A DNA stretch of 44,626 nucleotides from Lachnoclostridium sp. MSJ-17 (lineage in GTDB: Bacteria > Bacillota > Clostridia > Oscillospirales > Acutalibacteraceae). The position numbers and the translations under genes are program-made. Location: the NCBI RefSeq assembly GCF_018918205.1, contig NZ_JAHLQB010000017.1:1-44626 (forward strand), read 5' to 3'. Below, piece after piece: positions 1 through 7,852 of the stretch. Position 1 is the first letter of the stretch. Every line of letters begins with the position of its first letter. Below the pieces are notes generated by a model, which was not told the DNA's origin, searched no databases, and worked only from the letters and a program-made list of their open reading frames with translations.

Positions 1-2190
1 ACTCTGGGGGCGGATTACAGCGACACAAGCCCGCTCTGGACATACTGGGAGAAGATCGCCGTCAGGTCAACAGACTCGAACGGACAGATCACGTTTGAAG
101 GTCATATGTTCGGCACCTACGTGTTCTACGAGGTCAAGGCTCCCACGGGCTTTGAACGCGATTACACCTACAACCCGACGACCGCGGAAACTGAGACCAA
201 TAAAAACGTTCTCGGTCCCATTTATCTGGATTACCATAACGCGCAGCACGAAACAGAAACGCACAGTCTGACTCACCTCGAGCCGCGAAGCAAGGCGCAT
301 ACCAACGTGCTGAAAACCGACGAAAACGGCAATCCGCTGAAGGACGCGGAGTTCAAGCTCTACAAGGACGGCGATACTCCTGTTCTTCTGACGACCTTCA
401 AGACAGGCTACGACGGAATGGATTCCGCTGAAAATGTTTATGAGATCGACACCTCATCATACGCGTGGGGTCAGAAATTCTACCTTATCGAAACGACTCC
501 GCCGATCGGCTACGACGCGGACAATATGCCGGAGCAGCCGACAAAGATCGAGTTCACACTCACGCCCGAGCTTGCCGAGGAAGTTGTACACGTCGTGAGA
601 GCAAACGACGTGCGGCTCAAGGGCAAGGTCGACCTCACCCAGGTTTCGTCGTCGCAGACCACGACAGTCAGCGCGGGCGATCCTCTGGGCGGAGCGGTAT
701 TCGAGCTCTACGCAAAGGACGGCACAAAGCTGAGCCTTTATCCGCACACGACAAATATTAACACCTACCGCGTTTTCAGCGCGGCCGATGTTCCCGCCGA
801 TATCACGGCTGCGGGCTTCGACCCGAACACGACGGTCACAACGCTTACAACAAGCGCAGCCGCCGAGCTTGGCAAGCTCCATATCGAGGGTCTTGACTGG
901 GGCGACTACTACCTGCTCGAAACGCAGGCTCCCACGGGCTACAAGATCCCCTCGGGAGAGGACGCGAAGGTTTACTTCTCCGTCGGCAGAACGAACAGCG
1001 GCGACACCGCACAGCAGCTGACAATGAAGAACGACCCCGACACGGCGGCTCTCAATATCATCAAGACTATTGACAAAAAGAACGTTTCGGCGTGGGGCAA
1101 CCCGGTATTCATCTTCAAGGTGAAGCAGACCGCAGGCTATGACTACGACACTGAGAGCTTCGTTGCTCTCGCGGCGAACAAGCAGCGCACGCTGACAAAG
1201 TCGATCACTATCAGCGACGGCTTGAGCGGAACTACCGGCAAGTTCGACGTTGAACCCGGCACGTATGTCATCACCGAAATGCGCGTCGCGAGATACTCAG
1301 CAAGCTCAAACGCCGTTATCAGGGAAAATTCCTCTGACAAGGTGCTCGGAACCTACGTTACAAAGACGACAGCGACATTGAGCGTCAAGCCCGGCGGCGA
1401 CGCTGAGATCACCTTCTCAAATCAGCTCAAGACCTACGAGAAGCTCAGCCACACCGACAAGAAAACCAACAGCTTCAACGGCTTCAAGGCGCTTGAGGTT
1501 CACGACAAGGACGGACTGATTCTTAGTCTAGACGTCGACGGCGTAAACTACACCGTGACGGTTCCAAAGTCAGATCTGAATCCGCAGCTTATCCGCAGCG
1601 ACGGCACAAAGACTGCGATCACTTCTGATTTCAGCAAGCTCGCCGTTACAAAGAAAGCGGCGGACACCGAGTTCACGCTCATCGACAACGGCGCGTCTAT
1701 AACAATAAAGGGCCGCAGAGAGGACCTCGCGGGCAGCTCGTACAAGCTCACCGCGACCTACGACGGCAAGTTCACCGATGAATTCGAGCTGAGGATTCCG
1801 CCTGTTCAGCTGTTTGACAAGACCGAGAAAACCGTTGAGTTCCGCAACGATACGCTCAACCGCTCGCACTACATGGACGGCGCCAATCAAACGAATGTCT
1901 ATTCGCTGATGTTCATTCTGAAAGCGGTCGGTTCGACGACGGTTGTAAATCAGATCCTCCACAACGGAGTTGCTACAGGCAAGTTCAATGAGCAAGCGTT
2001 CCCGGCGCCCGTTATCGAGAGCGATTACAGCGACAAGTGGGAGTTCGACAAGTGGTCGTATTCCTACGACAATGCAGGCACACCTGTTACAGGCACGGCG
2101 AGCAGCGCAGAGCTGATCGATGTGATCAAAAACGCGCCGGATAACGCGAAGATAACCGTCACCGCGGTTCTCAAAGAAAAATCATCATAA
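1..2190 (+). CDS. Cna-B/SpaA-fold surface protein, 5' partial
   Basis: The frame is open from the first base of the window, so the true start lies upstream; 729 residues are visible. It contains several SpaA/Cna-B (prealbumin-like) repeats, recognised by their closing motifs YEVKAPTGF, LIETTPPIGY and LLETQAPTGY and opening Lys motifs such as NVLKTDENGNPLKDAEFKLY. In this fold a Lys-Asn or Lys-Asp isopeptide bond assisted by the Glu of the E-x-AP-GY strand is typical. A further pilin-type beta domain follows (around residues 350-480), and the last 250 residues are beta-rich and unrecognised. There is no LPxTG motif or C-terminal membrane helix, so it is not obviously sortase anchored. It is followed after 12-18 bases by three SipW-type secreted proteins, suggesting one surface-fibre or adhesin operon. 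The Cna-B assignment is firm; the role in adhesion is inferred. Confidence 0.85.
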   Translation, partial: TLGADYSDTSPLWTYWEKIAVRSTDSNGQITFEGHMFGTYVFYEVKAPTGFERDYTYNPTTAETETNKNVLGPIYLDYHNAQHETETHSLTHLEPRSKAHTNVLKTDENGNPLKDAEFKLYKDGDTPVLLTTFKTGYDGMDSAENVYEIDTSSYAWGQKFYLIETTPPIGYDADNMPEQPTKIEFTLTPELAEEVVHVVRANDVRLKGKVDLTQVSSSQTTTVSAGDPLGGAVFELYAKDGTKLSLYPHTTNINTYRVFSAADVPADITAAGFDPNTTVTTLTTSAAAELGKLHIEGLDWGDYYLLETQAPTGYKIPSGEDAKVYFSVGRTNSGDTAQQLTMKNDPDTAALNIIKTIDKKNVSAWGNPVFIFKVKQTAGYDYDTESFVALAANKQRTLTKSITISDGLSGTTGKFDVEPGTYVITEMRVARYSASSNAVIRENSSDKVLGTYVTKTTATLSVKPGGDAEITFSNQLKTYEKLSHTDKKTNSFNGFKALEVHDKDGLILSLDVDGVNYTVTVPKSDLNPQLIRSDGTKTAITSDFSKLAVTKKAADTEFTLIDNGASITIKGRREDLAGSSYKLTATYDGKFTDEFELRIPPVQLFDKTEKTVEFRNDTLNRSHYMDGANQTNVYSLMFILKAVGSTTVVNQILHNGVATGKFNEQAFPAPVIESDYSDKWEFDKWSYSYDNAGTPVTGTASSAELIDVIKNAPDNAKITVTAVLKEKSS

Positions 2191-2208
2191 GGAAAGGAGT
2201 TGATGACT

Positions 2209-2928
2209 GTGGCACATAAGATTCAGAAAAAGCATCTAAAGTCTTTGGCTGTTATCGCATCGGTAACGGCGCTGATAGTCATCAGCTCCACCATGGCTTA
2301 CTTTACCTCAAAGGACAACACAACCAATAAATTCGTCGGCAGCCGCTTTGACGTTATGCTCCTCGAGACCAAATGGGATCCCGAAAAGGCGAAGAACGTC
2401 ATTCCCGGCGAGGAGCTTGACAAGAATCCGCAGGTCACCAACACCGAACGAGCGAACTGCTACGTTTACCTGAGAGTGACGGTGCCCTGCGACACGACGA
2501 TGGTCGATAACGCCGACGGCACACCGATGGATTCTTCCACCGACGCGAACGTCCCGATGTACAAGTTCATGATAAAGAATTCCGACGATACCTATGTTGC
2601 CGACGAGACCTTTTCGCCGAATCAGCGTGTAAACGACCATTGGCAGCTTATTGACAGCGAAAACAAGGGCTACACCGAATTTGACAGCGAAAACAAGGAC
2701 TATGTGTACGTCTACGCCTACGCGGAGGGCAACACTCCGACGATAATGGAGCGCAACGACATCACAAATCCGCTCTTTGACAAGCTCCTGCTCTGGAACT
2801 TCAACGAGAAATTCGACAAAAACAAGCCCCACGACGTGAAGGTCGAGGCGCTCGGCATTCAGACGGATATTCCCGCAAACGACATCTACGGCGTGTGGGA
2901 TATCCTCTCGGGGGAGGTAAGCGGCTAA
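2209..2928 (+). CDS. SipW-type signal peptide protein, TasA/camelysin-like (1)
   Basis: A secreted protein of about 239 residues. The N-terminus has a basic stretch (KIQKKHLK), one hydrophobic helix and the sequence STMAYFTSKDNTTNKF, the typical cleavage region of substrates of the SipW signal peptidase (hydrophobic core, then A-Y-F-T, then N-x-F). The remainder is beta-rich, as in the TasA/camelysin (M73) family of matrix-fibre proteins. Three in-frame starts are possible: TTG 2200, ATG 2203 and GTG 2209. The Shine-Dalgarno AAGGAG ends at 2199, only 3 bases from the ATG but 9 from the GTG, so GTG 2209 is preferred. Its stop overlaps the next start in TAATG (2926-2930). The family is recognised by signal-peptide type and layout; the exact role is unknown. 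No SipW peptidase gene is in the window and it may lie just upstream. Confidence 0.85.
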   Translation: MAHKIQKKHLKSLAVIASVTALIVISSTMAYFTSKDNTTNKFVGSRFDVMLLETKWDPEKAKNVIPGEELDKNPQVTNTERANCYVYLRVTVPCDTTMVDNADGTPMDSSTDANVPMYKFMIKNSDDTYVADETFSPNQRVNDHWQLIDSENKGYTEFDSENKDYVYVYAYAEGNTPTIMERNDITNPLFDKLLLWNFNEKFDKNKPHDVKVEALGIQTDIPANDIYGVWDILSGEVSG

Positions 2929-3698
2929 TGAAGAAGCGTAAAATCCTCATCATCGCCGCGGCAGCCGCACTGGTCGTCACTCTTGTTGCGATAGGGGTGA
3001 TCAGGGCGTATTTCACCGAGGTCGAGGTAAAGGACAACAAAATCACGATAGGAAACATCAGCATCGAGCTCACCGAGGGCAGCTTTGACCCGGACACCAC
3101 ATATCCCGTAGTGCCGGGCAGCGTGGTCGAGAAGGCTCCCAAGATCAAAAACGACGGCACACGCGACGAGTTCGTGTTCATGACCGTCACCGTTCCGAAG
3201 GCGCAGGTCACTCTGCTCGACGAGAGCGACGCAAACAAGGGCAATCCCAAGGGGCTGGACGGCGCGCAGCAGCTTTTCAAGCTCATTGCAAATCCGACTG
3301 ACCCGGATACCGCGTTGCAGGTTCCGGCAGTCAGCGGCAGGGATATCGATTTTACCTACCATTCCTGCTCGGATACCGGCAATGGCGCTGACGGCTGGGT
3401 GCTGCTCACTTCCGAGTGCGATACCAACGGCTCAGACTATGACCTCTATGTGTTCGGCTACAACAAGAAAATGCTTCCCGCAAACGAGACAGTCACCCTG
3501 TTCGACAAGGTTCAGCTCAAGAGCTTCATCGACGGCGAGAAAAAGGACGGAGTGACGATAGGCGTCAAGGCGTACGGCATTCAGGCGGATTACCTCAGAG
3601 GTGAGGCGGTGGAGGACGTGGATTTCACAAAGGCGCACTATTCCGCGGCGGATTTGAATGAAATCTATTCCATCGTCAAGAACAAGGCGGGCATATGA
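2928..3698 (+). CDS. SipW-type signal peptide protein, TasA-like (2)
   Basis: A secreted protein of 256 residues. MKKRKI is followed by one hydrophobic helix and GVIRAYFTEVEVKDNKITIG, again the A-Y-F-T and N-x-x-x-I-G pattern of SipW substrates. A conserved block KAPKIKNDGTRDEFVFMTVT corresponds to the NPQVTNTERANCYVYLRVT block of the preceding protein, so the two are paralogues. ATG 2928 is chosen because GGGGAGG (2911-2917) lies 10 bases upstream and the start overlaps the previous stop by one base, indicating translational coupling. It probably makes a subunit of the same extracellular fibre or matrix as its neighbours (inference). Confidence 0.85.
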   Translation: MKKRKILIIAAAAALVVTLVAIGVIRAYFTEVEVKDNKITIGNISIELTEGSFDPDTTYPVVPGSVVEKAPKIKNDGTRDEFVFMTVTVPKAQVTLLDESDANKGNPKGLDGAQQLFKLIANPTDPDTALQVPAVSGRDIDFTYHSCSDTGNGADGWVLLTSECDTNGSDYDLYVFGYNKKMLPANETVTLFDKVQLKSFIDGEKKDGVTIGVKAYGIQADYLRGEAVEDVDFTKAHYSAADLNEIYSIVKNKAGI

Positions 3699-3711
3699 AA
3701 GGCGGTCGGCA

Positions 3712-4356
3712 ATGAAAAAGAGAACTTTAATCATCATTGTTGCCGCGGTTCTGGTTTTGGCGGCGGCGACGGTCACCGTTTACGCGTACCTGCAAAACAC
3801 CGCGCAGAAGTCCAACGAGTTCAGCATAGGCGAGGATAAGGCGGAGGTCACCGAGGCTTTCACCGAGCCGCCCGAAATGCACATGAGCGACACTTTTGAA
3901 AAGGTCGTAATGGTGGAGAACACCGGAAGCACCGACGAGTTTGTCAGGGTGTATCTCGACTTCTCCGACTCACGGGTGCGCGACAACGCGAAAATCGTGT
4001 ACACGAAGAACGGAACCCAGACGGCAAAAAGCTGGAGCGAATTTCTAGGCGACCTGCCGGCTGACTGGGCGTATGTATCTGAGAACGACGCGACCGACGG
4101 CGAGCTGCTCGGCGGATATTTTTACTGCACGAAGAAGCTCAGCGCTGGTCAGACCACACCTCCGCTGATGGAAGGTGTGCAGACGAATTTCGCCGCTTCC
4201 GAGGGCGACTCAAACGCCGGCAATATCGACGACTTCGACATCGTAGTCTACACCGAGACCGTTCAGACGACGGAGATAGACGCCGACGGCACTGTATATA
4301 CGGACAATGACTGGAAGCCCGCATGGAGAAGCTTCCTGACCTTACCTACAGAATAA
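3712..4356 (+). CDS. SipW-type signal peptide protein, TasA-like (3)
   Basis: A secreted protein of 214 residues. MKKRTLIIIVAA leads into a hydrophobic helix and VYAYLQNTAQKSNEFSIGE, a variant of the SipW cleavage signature in which the usual F-T after A-Y is replaced by L-Q. The conserved block MVENTGSTDEFVRVYLDFS matches the paralogous block in the two preceding proteins. ATG 3712 lies 13 bases after the preceding stop; a longer reading from 3658 would enter the upstream gene and lose the signal peptide. It is the last gene of the operon, followed by a strong terminator at 4361-4391. It is shorter than its two paralogues and may be a capping or accessory subunit (speculative). Confidence 0.82.
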   Translation: MKKRTLIIIVAAVLVLAAATVTVYAYLQNTAQKSNEFSIGEDKAEVTEAFTEPPEMHMSDTFEKVVMVENTGSTDEFVRVYLDFSDSRVRDNAKIVYTKNGTQTAKSWSEFLGDLPADWAYVSENDATDGELLGGYFYCTKKLSAGQTTPPLMEGVQTNFAASEGDSNAGNIDDFDIVVYTETVQTTEIDADGTVYTDNDWKPAWRSFLTLPTE

Positions 4357-4360
4357 TACA

Positions 4361-4391
4361 AAAAAACGCCTTCCCCGAGGGGAAGGCATTT
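4361..4391. terminator. bidirectional rho-independent terminator
   Basis: GCCTTCCCC (4368-4376) pairs with GGGGAAGGC (4379-4387). A T-rich tail follows on the plus strand (ATTTTATTT), and A6 precedes the stem, giving a T-run on the minus strand. It serves the secreted-protein operon (plus) and the converging gene remnant (minus). Confidence 0.88.
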
Positions 4392-4655
4392 TATTTGCTC
4401 AGCAGCCTGTACAGACGGAAGCTGCCGGTTTTTATTAACGCGCGTTTTTTGCGCGGACAGGTTTTTTCGCTGACCTTATTCACCGTTTCCCTGAAAGAGG
4501 GGTCGCGGAAGATTTTTTGGCAGTAGCTCAATTTTTCGCGGTCGCTCTCGGTGTTTCTCTCGTCCCAGACGATATCGACGGTTTTCATGAAGCGGACGAA
4601 GGCGTCGTCGTAAAAATCCTGCATGTAGCGGCTATTGTATTCTTTTACTTGCCCC
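4391..4655 (-). pseudogene. C-terminal remnant of a glycosyltransferase-like gene
   Basis: About 85 codons on the minus strand resemble the basic C-terminal tail of Firmicutes family 2 glycosyltransferases (YMQDFYDDAFVRF, then IVWDERNTE, SYCQKIFRDPSF and a Lys/Arg-rich end KTGSFRLYRLLSK). Nothing resembling the catalytic GT-A domain or its DxD motif follows at higher coordinates. Instead the reading runs antisense into the leucine-rich-repeat gene, and the first ATG-like reading (4714) is antisense to that gene. The fragment ends at the bidirectional terminator, as a genuine gene end would. I read it as the 3' end of a gene whose 5' part has been lost at a junction near 4640-4700. The family assignment is tentative. 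Confidence 0.45.
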
Positions 4656-7490
4656 GTTACCCTCGAGGAGGTTCCCGTCTGGGAGCACGATTCAAATGTT
4701 ATCACCAAGTACAACGGCGAGGACTCAGATGTTACTGTACCTTCCGAGCTTGACGGTTATACTATCACCGCAATCGGCGAGGGAGCGTTCAGTAATAACA
4801 ATGTCATCAAGCGCGTAAATATTCCCGCTTCCATCACCTCGATCGAAGACGAAGCGTTTTACGAATGCGAAAATCTTTCCGTTGTCCACTTTGCGGAAGG
4901 CAGCGAACTGACGACGATCGGTCAAGGCGCTTTTTGTTACTGTCCGGAGCTTGCCGAGGTCAATTTTGAGGATCTGAAGAACCTTAAAACCATAGGCTCC
5001 TCAGCGTTCGCCGCCGAGCAATATAGAAAGAATAAGCTCACCTATGTCAACCTTCAGGAGGGCTTGACTACTATCGGCGTGGGCGCGTTCAACAACAGCG
5101 GCTCCGGTAAGGGCTTCATTATCATTCCTTCCACAGTTACAGACGCCGGCTGCGGCTATACCAACCAGACCGCGTTTTACATGGCGCGTTATAACACCAT
5201 AATAATTAAACCAACAGAGAATATTTTTGATATCGACTTCGACGCCGCAATGTATATTCCGTACGCGGCATGCTATGAAGGCTCGCCGGTTGAGTATCAG
5301 CTTGAGCACGGCTCTAATACATCGCCGAGCGTAGGCTCCGCGTATCATATCAAATCACCGTACACGGTGACCTACGACGCAAACCTTCCCGACAGCGTTC
5401 CCGCGACCGTTCCCGCCGCGCAGGAGTTCACAGACGACGTTATCAACATTTCAAGCGAAGTTCCCACCGCGGGCAGCAAGCGCGAATTCCTCGGCTGGAG
5501 CACCACCCCGAATGACGCGACTCCGAGATTCCAGCCCGGAGATAAGGCGGCGTTCTGCGCGGACGTTACACTCTACGCTGTCTGGCGCGACGCCGTGACC
5601 TTTATCGACGGCGATGATACCGTTACAAATGATATCGCTCTTATGGACAAGCCCGGCTCAGGCAAGTTTACTTACGATAACGTAACCGCTGTCAAGGACA
5701 GTAAGGTGCTTATGGGCTACTTCACCGGGGAGAACGGCGAAGGCACTCTGATGTTCGTAAAGGACTACGGCGACGCAGAGGTCACTCTCGCGGACGGAGT
5801 TGCGATCGAAACCGTTATGTCTGCCGCCGACAACGAGGGCGAGGTAAAGTTCTACGCCTACTGGCTGGACGCTCCTGAAATCAAGGGCACCTCGATCTCC
5901 CTCAACGGAGACGTTACGACCAATATCTATGTAAGCCTTTCCGCGGATATCTCCGAATTCCAGTCGGCTGTAGTGAAAATCAACAGTTACACTAAGGAAT
6001 TCGACCTCAAGGATCCCAAAGAATGCACTGTTGAGACCATAGACGGAAATCAGTATTACAAGGTCTCCTACAAGCAGTATTTTACCGAGATGACGTCCGA
6101 CTTTGACATTGATCTTGTCTGCAACAATACCATATGCAATAATGTCGGGGGCTTCTCGGTAAAGAGTTACGCCGACGGCATCATACGCGGCGATGAGGAC
6201 GATTACCTTAAAAATACCGCAGGTCTGTCGGACGAGAAGATTGAAGAGCTCAAAGAGCTGTGCAAATCCATGCTCAACCTCGGCGCAATGGCGCAGCTGG
6301 AGTTTGACGTCAACACATGGGACCTCGCAAACGAAAATATTGATTATTCCGCTCCGGCAATCGATCCCGAGACTCTTGTTGAGCCGGTTTACACTGTCGA
6401 AGGCGCGAAATGCCACGCGACGGCTATGTATCTCACCAAGGATATCACCGAATATTCCATTATGTTCATCAACAAGAAGAATTGGAACAAGGTTTATCTC
6501 CGGTATTATGACGACAACTGGAATGAAACTTCTGTCGAAATGGAAAAGACCGGCAAGCAGAAGGACGGATCCGACGTTTACTCGGCTGTGATTCCCGGCG
6601 ACTATACTGGCGACATTTGGTTCACCGACGCCGAGGATGACGACAGTTGCCAAAATAAAACCGAAATGTATTATCCCTACGACTCAAAGGGCTACAGCAA
6701 CTATTATTACCCCGGCGAAGGAGAAGATTATGAAGAATACTACTACTGGTATCTGGAGTATGAAGATCTCGAAAGGGAAATAAGATTCATCAATACCCTG
6801 AATTGGGAGAACGTCTATGTTCGGACAGTCGACAGCGATAAACCCGTACAGATGACTTATCTGGAAACAAACAAGGACGGCGATAAGGTCTACACCACGG
6901 AGGTACCTAACTCGGACGCGGAGCTTGTTTTCTCCGACGGAACCGAAGAGAACGCCGCATCTTCGGTCAAGCTTGTCACCTATTATCAATACCCTGACGA
7001 CGAGAACGCTTCCAAGTCTCTCGGAGGCAATATGATCCCCGCGTGGAAGGCTGTGCCCGGCGATGTATTCTCGGATTACGGCATCACCTACGAGGGCTCC
7101 AACGTCGGCTTGTTCAACCAGACGGCGTACGGCATAATGCTCCGCAGCGACTCCGCCGAGGGTCTTAAGGTCTACAGAAACGGCGAGGAGGTAGCCGCTA
7201 CTCAGATCATGTTCAACCTCGACGGCAGCTACAGCATGTACAGGTTATTCGATATTCCCGCGGCTGAGATCACCGACGGCGTTGAGCTGAAAATACACGT
7301 CGACAAGGTGACCGACGCTTTGACCAAAAACGAGACAACTCCCGACGATCTGACCGTGAAATTCAGTCCTGTCAGCTACATCAAGAGAGCGCTTACGCTC
7401 GGGGGCAGCAGCTACGAGAACCTGAGAAATACAGTCACCGCGCTGTATGACTTCGGTCAGAAGGCGAAAGCATATTTCGAGGCCGAATAA
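4635..7490 (+). CDS. headless leucine-rich-repeat (BspA-type) surface protein with InlB and CBM26-like modules
   Basis: About 950 residues remain. Order: BspA-type LRR_5 repeats (about residues 30-180; VPSELDGYTITAIGEGAF, ITSIEDEAFYECENL, LKTIGSSAFA, LTTIGVGAFNNSG); an InlB/Listeria-Bacteroides repeat (about 240-320; VTYDANLPDS to FLGWSTTPNDATP to VTLYAVW); a conserved beta region; two starch-binding CBM26-like modules (about 605-680, IMFINKKNWNKVYLRYYDD, and 714-785, IRFINTLNWENVYVRTVDS); and a C-terminal module ending NTVTALYDFGQKAKAYFEAE, common in Clostridia surface proteins. No signal peptide is present. The only start is TTG 4635, without a ribosome binding site and preceded by an in-frame TAG at 4626, so the true 5' end is missing. 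The 53-residue peptide gene follows after 13 bases. Glycan binding is inferred from the modules. Confidence 0.8.
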   Translation: MYSFTCPVTLEEVPVWEHDSNVITKYNGEDSDVTVPSELDGYTITAIGEGAFSNNNVIKRVNIPASITSIEDEAFYECENLSVVHFAEGSELTTIGQGAFCYCPELAEVNFEDLKNLKTIGSSAFAAEQYRKNKLTYVNLQEGLTTIGVGAFNNSGSGKGFIIIPSTVTDAGCGYTNQTAFYMARYNTIIIKPTENIFDIDFDAAMYIPYAACYEGSPVEYQLEHGSNTSPSVGSAYHIKSPYTVTYDANLPDSVPATVPAAQEFTDDVINISSEVPTAGSKREFLGWSTTPNDATPRFQPGDKAAFCADVTLYAVWRDAVTFIDGDDTVTNDIALMDKPGSGKFTYDNVTAVKDSKVLMGYFTGENGEGTLMFVKDYGDAEVTLADGVAIETVMSAADNEGEVKFYAYWLDAPEIKGTSISLNGDVTTNIYVSLSADISEFQSAVVKINSYTKEFDLKDPKECTVETIDGNQYYKVSYKQYFTEMTSDFDIDLVCNNTICNNVGGFSVKSYADGIIRGDEDDYLKNTAGLSDEKIEELKELCKSMLNLGAMAQLEFDVNTWDLANENIDYSAPAIDPETLVEPVYTVEGAKCHATAMYLTKDITEYSIMFINKKNWNKVYLRYYDDNWNETSVEMEKTGKQKDGSDVYSAVIPGDYTGDIWFTDAEDDDSCQNKTEMYYPYDSKGYSNYYYPGEGEDYEEYYYWYLEYEDLEREIRFINTLNWENVYVRTVDSDKPVQMTYLETNKDGDKVYTTEVPNSDAELVFSDGTEENAASSVKLVTYYQYPDDENASKSLGGNMIPAWKAVPGDVFSDYGITYEGSNVGLFNQTAYGIMLRSDSAEGLKVYRNGEEVAATQIMFNLDGSYSMYRLFDIPAAEITDGVELKIHVDKVTDALTKNETTPDDLTVKFSPVSYIKRALTLGGSSYENLRNTVTALYDFGQKAKAYFEAE

Positions 7491-7503
7491 GGAGGGGATA
7501 GAG

Positions 7504-7665
7504 ATGATGGAATATGAGCGTCCTGTAATGACAATAACACAAGTTAATATTGACGATGTGATCCTGACGTCAAATCAATCTCCCATGGAAAGATTCGGAG
7601 ACAGCGTTATATATGATGGCAGCGAAACCACCGGCGGAGAGAACTGGACTCCGTGGCTGTACTGA
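7504..7665 (+). CDS. small peptide with conserved DVILTSNQ-type N-terminal motif
   Basis: A 53-residue peptide beginning MMEYERPVMTITQVNIDD and continuing with VILTSNQ, then an acidic, Gly/Ser/Thr-rich tail ending TTGGENWTPWLY. GGAGGG (7491-7496) lies 7 bases before ATG 7504. It starts 13 bases after the LRR gene and is followed directly by a strong terminator, so it is cotranscribed with that gene. Many Clostridia and some Bacteroides encode 50-60 residue proteins with a K/E-Y-x-K/R-P-x-M ... D-V-I-x-T-S layout next to surface proteins; their function is unknown to me. A leader/core division just after DVILTS would resemble a peptide precursor, but no maturation enzyme is visible here. Real by ribosome binding site, position and recognisable pattern; function unknown. 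Confidence 0.72.
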   Translation: MMEYERPVMTITQVNIDDVILTSNQSPMERFGDSVIYDGSETTGGENWTPWLY

Positions 7666-7690
7666 TAAAAAATCACAGTTGACAAATTCG

Positions 7691-7723
7691 CGGCTGCGGG
7701 AACGTCCTGCAGCCGTGTTTTTT
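7691..7723 (+). terminator. rho-independent terminator
   Basis: An 11-bp stem, CGGCTGCGGGA (7691-7701) with TCCTGCAGCCG (7705-7715), one G-T wobble and an ACG loop, is followed by TGTTTTTT. It ends the LRR/small-peptide transcript. Confidence 0.9.
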
Positions 7724-7786
7724 CGGAAAATTTTTAAAAACCCTGCCTTTTTTCACCTGTTTGTCATAGTCTTGTTATACTCTGTA

Positions 7787-7795
7787 TGTTATAAT
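7787..7795 (+). promoter_or_regulatory. extended -10 promoter candidate
   Basis: TGTTATAAT (TGn plus a perfect TATAAT at 7790-7795) lies 57 bases before ATG 7853 and after the terminator of the previous operon. No good -35 lies at 17 bases, so an extended -10 promoter is the likely reading. Confidence 0.45.
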
Positions 7796-7852
7796 GTACT
7801 TGCAAAAGAAGAATCCATACTGCTTATCTTACAGGAAAAGGAGGTACGATAT

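Noticed and set aside
5658..6653. Minus-strand open frame (331 codons) opposite the LRR protein
   Set aside because: The plus strand encodes recognisable modules; the antisense frame has no start signal and shadow composition.
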